Assembly (NCBI RefSeq): GCF_032341175.1
Contig: NZ_CP135435.1
Coordinates: 2,604,001 to 2,668,000 of the forward strand
DNA: 64,000 bases
Direction of reading: 5' to 3'
DNA from: Bacillus sp. DTU_2020_1000418_1_SI_GHA_SEK_038
GTDB taxonomy: Bacteria > Bacillota > Bacilli > Bacillales > Cytobacillaceae
The stretch's first letter is position 1. Each line of letters starts with the position of its first letter. Positions 55,929 to 64,000 of this stretch are shown piece by piece. The notes below the pieces were generated by a model, which had not been told where the DNA came from, ran no database searches, and saw only the letters and a list, made by a program, of their open reading frames with translations. The translations under genes and the position numbers were made by a program.

Positions 55929-56753
55929 ATGGAGACAAAAGAACAATTACTGCTGGAATTAAAAAAGAGTGAGGACTGGGAAAAGGCGCAAAATGACTTA
56001 TGGTTTTGGGAAAAGCTTGGCAGACTGCCATTTAAGCTTTTGGACAAGTTCACACCTGCTTTTTTACAAAAGAAAATTGGGGTTATCCTTGATGAACTTG
56101 GCCAATATATTCAATCTGGCGGAAGATATTTAAGCTCTGTTTCTTCTTTAAAATCATATTATCCCGATAAGTATATTAATAATTTAGAGGAAGTTTATTC
56201 CATACCTATTAATGAAATGGATGCTGCTGTTACTAAACTGACAGGAAACCGGAAACGACTCGCTACGCTCCAAGGTGCCAGTACAGGAGTTGGCGGCATT
56301 CTAACCTTATCACTAGACATTCCACTTCTTCTTGGGATCCAGTTAAAAACACTTCAGGACATCGCTATTTGCTACGGATATGATCCAAAAGATAAGAGAG
56401 AAAGAATGTATATGGTGAAAGTCCTGCAATTCGTTTCTTCTGATATCGTTGGGAAAAAAGCGATTCTGCAGCAGCTTTCCTTAATCGATTCGCCAAATGA
56501 TAGTGCTAACAGAGAGGTTATTTCAGAGATTCAAGGATGGCGTGAGGTGGTTTTTACATATAGAGATCAAATCGGCTGGAAGAAGCTTTTTCAAATGATC
56601 CCTATTGCCGGTCTTTTATTTGGAGCCTTTATCAATCGCTCAGCAGTTAATGATATTGCCGAGGCTGGAATGATGCTCTATCGAAAACGAAGAATTAAAG
56701 AGAAATTAGAAGCTGATTCAAAAAATAAGGAAAAAAACCTGCCTGGCCAATGA
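55929..56753 (+). CDS. EcsC family protein
   Basis: 274 residues. The middle GASTGVGGILTLSLDIPLLLGIQLKTLQDIA and the C-terminal IPIAGLLFGAFINRSAVNDIAEAG are hallmarks of the EcsC family. The two hydrophobic segments may touch the membrane. In B. subtilis ecsC follows the ecsAB exporter genes; here no ABC genes are adjacent. Function unknown. A terminator follows directly. Confidence 0.8.
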   Translation: METKEQLLLELKKSEDWEKAQNDLWFWEKLGRLPFKLLDKFTPAFLQKKIGVILDELGQYIQSGGRYLSSVSSLKSYYPDKYINNLEEVYSIPINEMDAAVTKLTGNRKRLATLQGASTGVGGILTLSLDIPLLLGIQLKTLQDIAICYGYDPKDKRERMYMVKVLQFVSSDIVGKKAILQQLSLIDSPNDSANREVISEIQGWREVVFTYRDQIGWKKLFQMIPIAGLLFGAFINRSAVNDIAEAGMMLYRKRRIKEKLEADSKNKEKNLPGQ

Positions 56754-56778
56754 ATAGATTAGCCAGACAGGTTTTTTG
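56735..56778 (+). terminator. Terminator after ecsC-like gene
   Basis: Stem AACCTGCCTGGC / GCCAGACAGGTT with one mismatch and a 14-base loop, followed by TTTTTTG. Confidence 0.8.
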
Positions 56779-56793
56779 TCATTCTATCTCTTA

Positions 56794-57363
56794 TTAAGGT
56801 AAACGTTGAATTAGTTTTTCCATTGCGTCTTCATCTACTGCCCCTAACACTTTTTTACGAATAATACCATCTGAGTCAATAAAAAAGCTCGTTGGATAGA
56901 CCATAATGCTATAATCACTAAATGCCTTTCCTTTTTCATCAAGCGGGATTGTAAAGGTTAATTGATAATCTTCTACAAATTGATCAACATGATTTCTGTT
57001 TTTTTCCGATGTTGTCACATTTACTCCAAGGATTTCAAACCCATCCTTTTTATATTTTTGATACAGCTTTTCCATATGCGGCATTTCAGCCTTACAAGGA
57101 GGGCACCAAGTTGCCCAAAAATTTAGCAGGACCTTTTTCCCCTTATAGTCACTGAGCTTTACTATATTCCCATTCAAATCCGCAAGGGTAAAATCAGGTG
57201 CCCTTCTGCCTTCCTCGATCCCAATTTGAATCGTTTCAGGATTTTCTATCCGATCGTATTTCTGATTGAGGTTGTTTACAATACCTTTATCCTGGAGAAT
57301 CATTTTATCGACCATAAATAAACACAGAACGATTACGCCCACAATCAGCAAAAACTTTTTCAT
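56794..57363 (-). CDS. ResA-like thiol-disulfide oxidoreductase
   Basis: 189 residues from ATG 57363 behind GAGGTGTAGC. One N-terminal membrane anchor (FLLIVGVIVLCLFMV, about 4-19) and an extracytoplasmic thioredoxin fold. The active-site pair is Cys87 and Cys90 in FWATWCPPCKAEM. The TlpA/ResA-type insertion and the cis-proline in YPTSFFID are present. Such proteins reduce apocytochrome c or other exported thiols. No cytochrome maturation genes are adjacent. Confidence 0.85.
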   Translation of the reverse strand: MKKFLLIVGVIVLCLFMVDKMILQDKGIVNNLNQKYDRIENPETIQIGIEEGRRAPDFTLADLNGNIVKLSDYKGKKVLLNFWATWCPPCKAEMPHMEKLYQKYKKDGFEILGVNVTTSEKNRNHVDQFVEDYQLTFTIPLDEKGKAFSDYSIMVYPTSFFIDSDGIIRKKVLGAVDEDAMEKLIQRLP

Positions 57364-57468
57364 GCTACACCTCATCACTAATATCTTGATGCAAAATCTC
57401 TATTGATTAATATACTATATTAGCCTTTAAGAAACCATTTATCTGCATGAACGAGTCTATCTTTTAAA

Positions 57469-58254
57469 TTAGTGATTTGACGACTGAAATAATTTAGTTA
57501 TGATAGCATACATCAACAGCTTGTCCTCTGCCAAAATTGATTGCCCAAATGTAAGAACTGGCATATTCGGATCTTTAAATCTGTTTCCCCATTCCAAAGG
57601 CATCCAGCCTTTTCGCAGCCTGCCTATCGGTGTTAAATTAGTATGGAAAAATCTAATATCCATAAATTGAAAGGATCGCTTAACTATAATTGTATTACTT
57701 TCATTATCATAAGTGAATGTAAAGCTTTTATTGGTTGGCTCGCAAAAAATTGTTGTAAGAACGTTTGAATTAGCATCGGTTATTTCTATTTGTTTTTTCT
57801 TTAATGTAAAGCATCTAAGTAATTGGTTGGTTTCATCATAAAAGCCATACCTTTTCTCAAAAAACCTATCAAGGAAATAAGGTAAAAACCATCGAAACTT
57901 CCAAAATTGCATATCCCTAATCTCTCCGAGAAGCTTACCATTTATATCAAAGATTTGCATTCTTAAAGTAGGGGACGGCAAAAAAGTAAGAATCACCTGA
58001 TCTTTGTCTAATAAAAGACCATTATCTAATTGATTTTGCAAAATCGAAATTTCCTTAGAACGCTGATCGTTTAATAAATAATAGTGATAGCAAATAAGGC
58101 TATAAAGTAAAAAAGGAATAATCACTAGAACAAAACTTATGTTTGGGGCAATAATTATTCCATAAAGGATAAACAAAAATGGAGGAAATAATGAGGCTAG
58201 GCTGGCATTTAAAGATATCATAGCTGACTTCTTATAATATTCTTGAATATTCAT
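57469..58254 (-). CDS. Membrane-anchored protein, 261 aa, unrecognised
   Basis: The ATG at 58254 follows TTAGGAGATT. Two hydrophobic segments near the start (ASLFPPFLFILYGIII and FVLVIIPFLLYSLICYHYY) are followed by a soluble domain from about 75. The domain is strand-rich with repeated short segments: MQIFDINGKLLGEIRDM, YGFYDETNQLLRCF, QIEITDANSNVLTTIF. This pattern resembles tubby/LURP-type or scramblase-like beta barrels, but no named motif confirms it. Confidence 0.55.
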   Translation of the reverse strand: MNIQEYYKKSAMISLNASLASLFPPFLFILYGIIIAPNISFVLVIIPFLLYSLICYHYYLLNDQRSKEISILQNQLDNGLLLDKDQVILTFLPSPTLRMQIFDINGKLLGEIRDMQFWKFRWFLPYFLDRFFEKRYGFYDETNQLLRCFTLKKKQIEITDANSNVLTTIFCEPTNKSFTFTYDNESNTIIVKRSFQFMDIRFFHTNLTPIGRLRKGWMPLEWGNRFKDPNMPVLTFGQSILAEDKLLMYAIITKLFQSSNH

Positions 58255-58384
58255 AACCAAATCTCCTAACATACTAAATAGGAAATTCATTCCCAGTAAT
58301 GTGTTTATATACTAAATTAATAGAGTCTCTTTCCTATATCTATTAACTATTTTCTTCAAACATGATTTTTTCTGTAAAAAAAAT

Positions 58385-58415
58385 AAAAAAAGAATCCAAA
58401 ACCATGGATTCTTAA
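58385..58415 (-). terminator. Terminator after yxlG
   Basis: On the minus strand AAGAATCCA-loop-TGGATTCTT followed by seven T. Overlaps the yxlG stop. Confidence 0.8.
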
Positions 58416-59188
58416 GCAAGTTCTTTTTTCCGAAATATATGAATGCTTCCTGCAAGCATTATAAAAATGCTAACAATTGAAACGATTAAAGCTGGTAAGG
58501 TTTCTTTCGGGGCTCCCCCGTAAAACAGTAATTGACTTGTATATGCCGGAAGCTGAACTGGACTCCAATCTAACCAATTTGCAAATATACTATTGATAAT
58601 ACTTAATAGAATAATAGCTGTTAGCGAGACAAAACCTACAGCTCCAGGAGATTTGAAGATTGTATTAAAAAGAAACGTAACCGTTAAAACAAATGACAGC
58701 CAGATACCATTTAAAAGGAAAGACTGGATAAAGTCAGCGAAAGGAACTGCTTCAAACAAAATAACGACATAATACCATGATGCAAGATAGCCTGCGAAAT
58801 AAGAAGCCCATAATAACAGCAAGGCACCGGCCCATTTTGCTGTAATAAAAGATGTATAAGATACAGGCTTTACCAAAATGAGACCTGCGACACCACTTTT
58901 TCTTTCTCCGGCAATGATGCCCATTGAAGTTAAAGCAATAATTAAAACGCCTAAAGTATTAAATTGACTAAGGATTGCAACCATAACCTCTGATGCAGAT
59001 GGGACTGGAAGCTGAATGACAGCCCCTTCTGGCAATCCTCCGACAGCATCAAGGATCTGAGGCATGTAATACAGTGTTAATGGTTCTTTTACCGAAAGCA
59101 AAATAAAGACAAGTGGAACCCAAACCCATTTAAAATTTCTCGACATTTCAACCATTTCTTTATTAAAAAGAGTCAACCATTGGCTCAT
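58412..59188 (-). CDS. yxlG: ABC-2 type permease, YxlG-like
   Basis: 258 residues with six membrane segments; ABC-2 permease. The ERKSGVAGLILVKPVSYTSFITAKW block is the family signature. It overlaps the ATP-binding gene by four bases and lies at the end of yxlE-yxlF-yxlG. Substrate unknown. Confidence 0.85.
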   Translation of the reverse strand: MSQWLTLFNKEMVEMSRNFKWVWVPLVFILLSVKEPLTLYYMPQILDAVGGLPEGAVIQLPVPSASEVMVAILSQFNTLGVLIIALTSMGIIAGERKSGVAGLILVKPVSYTSFITAKWAGALLLLWASYFAGYLASWYYVVILFEAVPFADFIQSFLLNGIWLSFVLTVTFLFNTIFKSPGAVGFVSLTAIILLSIINSIFANWLDWSPVQLPAYTSQLLFYGGAPKETLPALIVSIVSIFIMLAGSIHIFRKKELA

Positions 59189-60090
59189 TTTTGCACCACC
59201 TTCATAAATACATCCTCTAGACTTGTTCTGCTAATCTCAAACTTAAGTATTGGCAAGTTTTTTTCAACTATTTTTTTAAGAACAGCTCCTTTTGCCATTT
59301 CAACATCACTGGCTGCAATCCTGATAATATTCCCGTCTACTGAGACTGGTAATGATAAGCTTGAAAAATTTTCAGCAAACTCGTCTGCTTTCCCCCGGAA
59401 TACTAGCTCAATCTTAGCGTGCTGATGTTTTTCACGAAGCTCTTCCATTGATCCTGATTCTATTATTTCCCCATTATGCAGAAACAGGATTTCATCACAA
59501 ACCTCCTCAGCATCATTTAAAATATGTGTGGAAAAAAGAATAGTTGTTTCTTTTTTCAACTTTTCAAGAAGCTCGAGAACTTCTCTCCGGCCAAACGGGT
59601 CAAGAGCGGACACAGGTTCATCCAGCATAACTAATTTTGGCTTGTGAATGATTGCCTGAGCAATTCCGAGCCTCTGCTTCATTCCGCCTGAATACTTTCC
59701 AATGCGGCGGTTCTTCGCATCAGCAATCCCTACTAATTCAAGAAGCTCATCTGTCCGTTTTTTTGATTCACTTTTCTGTAAACCAGCTAATTGCCCTGCG
59801 TATTCTAGAAATTCCTTGCCCGTCATCCATTCATAGAACACCGGATGCTGCGGAAGATAACCGATCCATTTTCGAAAGTCTGCCCCCTTTTCCATATCTA
59901 CAAATTCAATGCTGCCCGAGGTTGGCATCATTAGACCTGAAAGCATTTGCAAGGTCGTTGTTTTTCCAGCTCCATTTGCTCCAAGTAAGGCGATACACTT
60001 TTCTTTCGTTAGAGTAAAATCCAACCCTTTAATTACTTCAAGGTTTTTAAAGGCTTTTTTAAGTCCTTTGACATTGACAACTACAGACAT
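59185..60090 (-). CDS. yxlF: ABC transporter ATP-binding protein, YxlF-like
   Basis: 301 residues from ATG 60090 behind GAAGGAGA. Walker A GANGAGKTT, signature YSGGMKQR, Walker B LVMLDEPVSALDP, and H-loop STHIL are intact. The C-terminal 70 residues form an extra domain. The ATG overlaps the yxlE stop by one base (TAATG). In B. subtilis YxlFG form part of the SigY operon; sigY and yxlCD are not visible here. Confidence 0.88.
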   Translation of the reverse strand: MSVVVNVKGLKKAFKNLEVIKGLDFTLTKEKCIALLGANGAGKTTTLQMLSGLMMPTSGSIEFVDMEKGADFRKWIGYLPQHPVFYEWMTGKEFLEYAGQLAGLQKSESKKRTDELLELVGIADAKNRRIGKYSGGMKQRLGIAQAIIHKPKLVMLDEPVSALDPFGRREVLELLEKLKKETTILFSTHILNDAEEVCDEILFLHNGEIIESGSMEELREKHQHAKIELVFRGKADEFAENFSSLSLPVSVDGNIIRIAASDVEMAKGAVLKKIVEKNLPILKFEISRTSLEDVFMKVVQK

Positions 60091-60290
60091 TAATGATTTC
60101 TCCTTCCAACAACAAAATACAGGATCGGGCCGACGAGATTTACAAATAAGATAATGATTGCCCACAACCACTTTGGCCCATTGGTTTTTTCAATACGGAC
60201 TAAATCAATAACTGCAATGACTAATAAAATGAGCTGTATAACAATAATGGGAGCAAGGATTGCCCAATTGATGCTTTGTAATAATTCCAT
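60090..60290 (-). CDS. yxlE: Small PLDc_N domain membrane protein, YxlE-like
   Basis: 66 residues, two membrane segments. The LVRIEKTNGPKWLWAIIILFVNLVGPILYFVVGRR core is the PLDc_N signature. First gene of the yxlEFG unit; the ATG follows TTAGGAGG. In B. subtilis YxlE is a negative regulator linked to SigY; whether that holds without sigY is unknown. Confidence 0.85.
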   Translation of the reverse strand: MELLQSINWAILAPIIVIQLILLVIAVIDLVRIEKTNGPKWLWAIIILFVNLVGPILYFVVGRRNH

Positions 60291-60369
60291 TTTATATAAC
60301 CTCCTAAGTAATCATTAATTTGTTTACAGCTATTAGACGTCTCAGTTCAGAAATCGTTCAAAAAAAATA

Positions 60370-60410
60370 AAAAAAGTCTAAGAGATTAATAATCCCCTAG
60401 ACTTAAAGCT
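60370..60410 (-). terminator. Terminator after DUF4870 gene
   Basis: On the minus strand AGTCTA(G)GGGATT-loop-AATCTC(T)TAGACT followed by seven T. Confidence 0.75.
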
Positions 60411-60734
60411 TTATCTAAGAATCCTAAACACTAACGGAATATGGTATTCCTTTCCTTCGTACGCTTTTATCGCAGCAATAATCGTAAAAATAAATCCAAG
60501 TGCCCCTACAATCCATATTGTGACGAAACCGATTAGAACGATCATTAAGATTCCACTGATCAAAGCATACACTCCATAAGAGATCACAAAATTAAAATAT
60601 TCCTTGCCGTGTTGATCAATAAATGGTGAATCGTTTTTCTTTAATAGCCAAATAATTAGCGGCCCAACGATGGTTGTAAAAAAACTTGTTACATATATGG
60701 CTGCTGCCAGCATTCTTTCATCCTGTGATGGCAT
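60411..60734 (-). CDS. DUF4870 family membrane protein
   Basis: 107 residues with three membrane segments. The sequence from DERMLAAAIYVTSFFTTIVGPLIIWLLKKNDSPFIDQHGKEYFNFVISY matches the DUF4870 family (Tic20-like). The function is unknown. It is upstream of yxlE on the same strand but has its own terminator. Confidence 0.85.
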   Translation of the reverse strand: MPSQDERMLAAAIYVTSFFTTIVGPLIIWLLKKNDSPFIDQHGKEYFNFVISYGVYALISGILMIVLIGFVTIWIVGALGFIFTIIAAIKAYEGKEYHIPLVFRILR

Positions 60735-60983
60735 GTTTCATTCCCCCAATTCCTTTTTTCGATAACTTATAAATAATTCCTCTTACGTTACTATTTACGT
60801 CTTAAAAGCTAAAATGTTTCATAAAATTTCACACATTTTTATTTGCCTTACACTATATGCCAATTTCGGTTCTTGTTTAGGACAAGATGAATACAATTTG
60901 TAAAGACAACCTCTATTTGGAAAACGACTTACATATTTCATCCAAGAGGTTAGAAGATTTTTTACAGAGGGTGATGCCATTTG

Positions 60984-61763
60984 ATGTCAAAGCTTGAAGC
61001 ATTTATACTCGGAATCATTCAGGGGCTTACCGAATTTTTGCCTATTTCAAGTACGGGGCATTTGTATTTAGGGAGACACTTATTCGGTCTGGATGAAGCG
61101 GGTCTTTTTCTAGATACGATGCTGCATGTCGGTACATTACTTGCCGTGCTTGTCGTATACAAAAACGAACTTCTACAAGTTCTGAAAAACCCATTAGGCA
61201 AGCTTTCGATGCTGCTAGTCATTGGAACGATTCCGGCAGTTATCGTTGGCTTGTTATTTAGTGACCTATTTGACTCAATCTCAAAAACAGGGGTTACGAT
61301 TGGCTGGGAATTTTTAGTGACTGGGATGATTCTTTGGTTTGCCGATCGAATTCGTAATGGGGCAAAGAAAATGGAGAGTATTTCCTATGGGGATGCATTA
61401 TTTATTGGTACTTTTCAGGCAGCAGCCATATTCCCAGCTGTTTCAAGGTCCGGCCTTACGATAGCGGCAGGATTATTTAGAAAACTTGATAGGGAGACAG
61501 CCGCCTATTTCTCATTTTTATTGTCAATTCCAGCGATAGCGGGAGGGATTGTTCTTCAATTTGGCGAGATGCTATCAGGCCGCACCGAAGCCATTTCCTT
61601 AGGAAGTCTGTTTGTCGCTACCCTTTCTTCTGCAATTTTTGGATATATGGCAGTTGTCTGGATGATTAATTTTCTAAAAAGGAAATCACTGAAAATTTTT
61701 GCCGTTTATGTTTGGGTTCTTGGCATATCGATCATCATCCTTCAAATGACAGGGATATTCTAA
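60984..61763 (+). CDS. uppP: Undecaprenyl-diphosphatase UppP (BacA)
   Basis: 259 residues. Removes a phosphate from undecaprenyl pyrophosphate during wall-lipid recycling. The family signatures are GIIQGLTEFLPISSTGHL at 8-25 and QAAAIFPAVSRSGLTIAAGLF in the middle. About eight membrane segments. The ATG at 60984 follows AGAGGGTGAT. It is followed after 35 bases by a DedA-family gene and then a terminator, so the two form one unit. Confidence 0.95.
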   Translation: MSKLEAFILGIIQGLTEFLPISSTGHLYLGRHLFGLDEAGLFLDTMLHVGTLLAVLVVYKNELLQVLKNPLGKLSMLLVIGTIPAVIVGLLFSDLFDSISKTGVTIGWEFLVTGMILWFADRIRNGAKKMESISYGDALFIGTFQAAAIFPAVSRSGLTIAAGLFRKLDRETAAYFSFLLSIPAIAGGIVLQFGEMLSGRTEAISLGSLFVATLSSAIFGYMAVVWMINFLKRKSLKIFAVYVWVLGISIIILQMTGIF

Positions 61764-61798
61764 TGGTCCCGATTTGAGATTAAAAGGGGTTATACAAG

Positions 61799-62389
61799 AT
61801 GAAAGAGTTTATTCTTTCTGTTTTTGACATTTTATCACAGCTTGGCTATTTTGGTATTGCTATTGGCCTGATGGTGGAAGTGATACCTAGTGAAATTGTT
61901 TTAAGCTATGGAGGCTATTTAATTAGCACTGGACAAATTCATTTCTGGGGTGCCCTTATCGCAGGAGTTGTTGGGGGAACCTTTGCTCAGCTATTCCTAT
62001 ATTGGCTCGGGGTTTATGGCGGAAGGCCAGTCCTTGATAAGTACGGGAAATTTTTATTAATCAAAAAATCCCATTTGGATGCTTCAGAGGAATGGTTTAA
62101 GAAATATGGGACAGGAGTCATATTTACGGCACGATTTGTCCCTGTCATTCGCCATGCGATTTCCATTCCAGCTGGCATTGCCAAAATGCCGTTATCCACT
62201 TTCACTTTATATACGATAGCAGCCATGATTCCATGGACCGTATTATTTTTATTATTAGGCATGGAGTTAGGTGATCATTGGAGGGATATTAAAAACTATG
62301 CAAAGCCATTTCTGATGCCAATTATCATTTTGGCTTTTGTGTCGATCGGAATTTATTTCTATTATAAAAAACGCCAAGAAAAAATATAA
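61799..62389 (+). CDS. DedA family membrane protein, UptA/YngC type
   Basis: 196 residues with about five membrane segments. The IGLMVEVIPSEIVLSYGGYLISTG block and the FTARFVPVIRHAISIPAGIAKMP motif define DedA. The B. subtilis UptA (YngC) branch has been shown to move undecaprenyl phosphate across the membrane. Immediate linkage to uppP supports the same carrier-lipid cycle. The start follows AAGGGG. Confidence 0.85.
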   Translation: MKEFILSVFDILSQLGYFGIAIGLMVEVIPSEIVLSYGGYLISTGQIHFWGALIAGVVGGTFAQLFLYWLGVYGGRPVLDKYGKFLLIKKSHLDASEEWFKKYGTGVIFTARFVPVIRHAISIPAGIAKMPLSTFTLYTIAAMIPWTVLFLLLGMELGDHWRDIKNYAKPFLMPIIILAFVSIGIYFYYKKRQEKI

Positions 62390-62396
62390 TCTCTCT

Positions 62397-62419
62397 CCGC
62401 CGCTTATTGCGGCTTTTTC
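62397..62419 (+). terminator. Terminator after uppP-dedA
   Basis: GCCGC-TTATT-GCGGC followed by TTTTTC. Confidence 0.8.
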
Positions 62420-62494
62420 TATTAAATTATATTTCTTATTATTATCGTATTAGTTAAAATAGAAACAAAAAAGTTAATACCAGAAAGGAATACC

Positions 62495-63619
62495 ATGACA
62501 AAAATATTATTGAAAAACGCCAATGTTTACCCAGTTACAGAATCTCCGTTTTTTGGCGATGTTTTAGTGGAAAACGGGAAAATTGCCGGAACTGGAAAAA
62601 TAGATGTTTCAGGTCCAGATATATATGTCATCGAATGTCATAGCCGTTATTTACTGCCTGGATTTATCGATGTTCATACACATCTCGGGCTGTACGATGA
62701 AGGAACAGGCTGGGCAGGAAATGATGCCAATGAAACAGCTGAGCTCATGTCACCTCATGTACGAGCAATGGATGGTGTCTACCCTCTAGATCCAGCATTT
62801 TCTGATGCAGTAAAATACGGAATTACGACCGCTCACATTATGCCTGGCAGCGCAAATGTAATTGGCGGAACAACGTCTGTTATCAAAACGGCTGGAAAGA
62901 ATATTAAGAAAATGCTTGTCCAGGAAACCGCAGGATTGAAAATCGCTCTTGGCGAAAATCCAAAGCAAATTCACAGCCAAGGGAATAAAGACTCGATCAC
63001 CAGAATGGGAATTATGGGAAAGCTTCGTGAAGTATTCTATGAGGCTATACAGTCAAATCAGCCTGAATCATTACGAACCGTTCCCATTATTCAAGCTCTC
63101 AATCGAGAAATCCCTGTTCGGATTCATGCTCATCGTGCAGATGATATAATATCTGCTGTCCGATTTGCAGAGGAATTTAATCTCGATTTACGGATTGAGC
63201 ACTGTACTGAAGGTCATCTCATTGCTGAGGAATTAGCCAATCTCAACTTAAAGGTATCAGTCGGCCCAACTTTAACAAGACGTTCGAAAGTAGAGCTTAA
63301 GAATAAAACATGGAAAACATATCAAGAACTTACGAACCAAGGTGTGGAGGTATCAATAACAACAGACCATCCCTATACACCTATTCAATATTTGAACTTA
63401 TGTGCTGCTATCGCCGTACGTGAAGGCTTATCAGAGCAAAAAGCTTTAGAGGGAATTACCATTCTCCCAGCGAAAAATCTGCGCATTGACAAACAGCTGG
63501 GCAGTATTGAAACCGGGAAGGATGCTGATTTAGTTCTTTGGAGCCATCACCCCTTTCATTATCTCGCAAAACCAAAATGGACAATGATAAACGGAGTTTT
63601 TGAATACACAGAGTCATAA
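62495..63619 (+). CDS. Metal-dependent amidohydrolase
   Basis: 374 residues. The metal-site motif GFIDVHTHLGL is at about 57-67. HIMPGSANVIGG, a histidine block (RIHAHRADD and RIEHCTEGH) and the late Asp in TTDHPY complete the binuclear amidohydrolase site. The N- and C-terminal strands form the urease-type small barrel (ENGKIAG, GKDADLVLWS). Imidazolonepropionase-like enzymes are nearest in pattern. The substrate is unknown. It stands alone; the ATG follows AGAAAGGA. Confidence 0.85.
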   Translation: MTKILLKNANVYPVTESPFFGDVLVENGKIAGTGKIDVSGPDIYVIECHSRYLLPGFIDVHTHLGLYDEGTGWAGNDANETAELMSPHVRAMDGVYPLDPAFSDAVKYGITTAHIMPGSANVIGGTTSVIKTAGKNIKKMLVQETAGLKIALGENPKQIHSQGNKDSITRMGIMGKLREVFYEAIQSNQPESLRTVPIIQALNREIPVRIHAHRADDIISAVRFAEEFNLDLRIEHCTEGHLIAEELANLNLKVSVGPTLTRRSKVELKNKTWKTYQELTNQGVEVSITTDHPYTPIQYLNLCAAIAVREGLSEQKALEGITILPAKNLRIDKQLGSIETGKDADLVLWSHHPFHYLAKPKWTMINGVFEYTES

Positions 63620-63714
63620 GAAAATTGTAGGATTTTGCTGTTGAAACTTGTTGAAAAAAATTCACAAAAAACCTATTTCCTTTTTTATTTTTTTTTAGTA
63701 TTATACGATAGTAA

Positions 63715-63909
63715 AATATTTTTTTATTATAATTCAAATATCGGAAACGATAGAATAGGGAAGGCAAATGGTGCGCCACCAGTAAAACTGGTTCTAGTGG
63801 GTTCGATTCCCACCCCGAAATTTTTTAGCAACATACAAAAAATTTCGAGGGTGGACCGTAATCTCTATTTGGCATGGAGAAGGACTGTCCTCAAACTGGA
63901 GGGATAACC
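63715..63909 (+). promoter_or_regulatory. Structured, tRNA-like leader upstream of the GNAT gene
   Basis: A possible -10 TATTAT is at about 63700-63705. Further on, hairpin ACCAG-TAAAA-CTGGT is followed by a perfect T-arm-like stem GTGGG-TTCGATT-CCCAC (63797-63813). The same CCCACC block can instead pair downstream: CCACCC-CGAAATTTTTT with AAAAAATTTCG-A-GGGTGG (63809-63854). The two pairings exclude each other. The start codon follows about 55 bases later behind CTGGAGGG. No complete tRNA is present, since the 5' acceptor strand does not match. Its 5' limit is approximate. Confidence 0.45.
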
Positions 63910-64000
63910 TTGCTCAAGAAACGTGATTTTCATGAATGCCATGATTTGTATGATTTAATGACGCATCCTGATGTCTTCCCTTTTGTGCGCCAAAAAGCCA
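63910..64000 (+). CDS. GNAT family acetyltransferase, N-terminus only
   Basis: The TTG at 63910 follows CTGGAGGG. Only 30 residues are visible (MLKKRDFHECHDLYDLM, then HPDVFPFVRQKA), the N-terminal alpha helix and first strand of a RimJ/RimL-like N-acetyltransferase. The catalytic core lies outside the window. It is preceded by the folded leader. Confidence 0.65.
   Translation, partial: MLKKRDFHECHDLYDLMTHPDVFPFVRQKA

Noticed and set aside
63740..63830. Complete tRNA gene
   Set aside because: The T-arm is perfect, but the would-be anticodon hairpin has a five-base loop and the 5' acceptor strand does not pair with the 3' side.

Overview
The window is chromosomal DNA from an endospore-forming, low-GC member of the Bacillaceae, inferred to be a Neobacillus/Cytobacillus/Mesobacillus-type relative of Bacillus. 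The evidence is strong Shine-Dalgarno sites, frequent TTG/GTG starts, an H-type spore SASP, a CotF-like coat protein, Ku/LigD, YxlEFG, YkoST, YuxH and YdjO homologues, and typical Bacillus T-box, FMN and cobalamin leaders. No prophage, insertion sequence, rRNA operon or CRISPR array was seen. The accessory content is mostly small repeats, a type I toxin-antitoxin locus and candidate RNA elements.

Layout. 1-2600: a cut-off papain-like hydrolase gene, a fold-back repeat, a one-TM protein, a DinB protein, a small Gln/Lys-rich protein and an 11-copy 52-bp tandem array. 2607-9788 (minus strand): complete trpEGDCFBA operon behind a promoter and two tandem Trp T-boxes (both specifiers TGG). 9808-17716: MOSC protein, MFS exporter, holin-like toxin with antisense RNA, DUF2935 protein, polysaccharide deacetylase, candidate small RNA, stand-alone DUF255 protein, glycerate kinase, YqcI-type protein and a 59-residue protein. 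17783-22938: GtrA/glycosyltransferase/YkoS-like glycosylation set, galU and galE. 23058-27040: small membrane and spore proteins, LysE exporter, APC permease, 47-residue Cys-pair protein and a CotF-like protein.

27248-31562: class I ribonucleotide reductase (alpha, beta) and a translationally coupled flavodoxin. They are expressed from one promoter followed by two NrdR-like boxes and a cobalamin riboswitch with terminator. 31623-37439: VOC protein, ilvD, DoxX, a small haem-copper-oxidase-like membrane protein and bioY-bioB with a BirA-like operator. 37515-39562: HssRS-like heme-sensing two-component system. 39692-44757: sspH, membrane protein, YdjO, two cold-shock proteins and the CshA RNA helicase. 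45434-48650: glpK-glpD. 48928-51748: divergent ku and ligD. 51767-55797: YuxH, then ribE-ribBA-ribH behind an FMN riboswitch, without ribD. 55929-64000: EcsC, ResA-like thioredoxin, yxlEFG, DUF4870 protein, uppP with a DedA protein, amidohydrolase, a structured tRNA-like leader and the start of a GNAT acetyltransferase.

The working parts are biosynthetic (Trp, biotin, riboflavin, branched-chain amino acids, dNTPs), cell-envelope (lipid carrier recycling, UDP-sugars, polymer glycosylation) and stress/spore functions. Several are controlled by RNA elements that can be read directly from the sequence. The most notable signals are the NrdR-plus-B12 control of nrdAB, the short toxin gene with antisense RNA, the folded element before the last gene, and three families of intergenic repeats.
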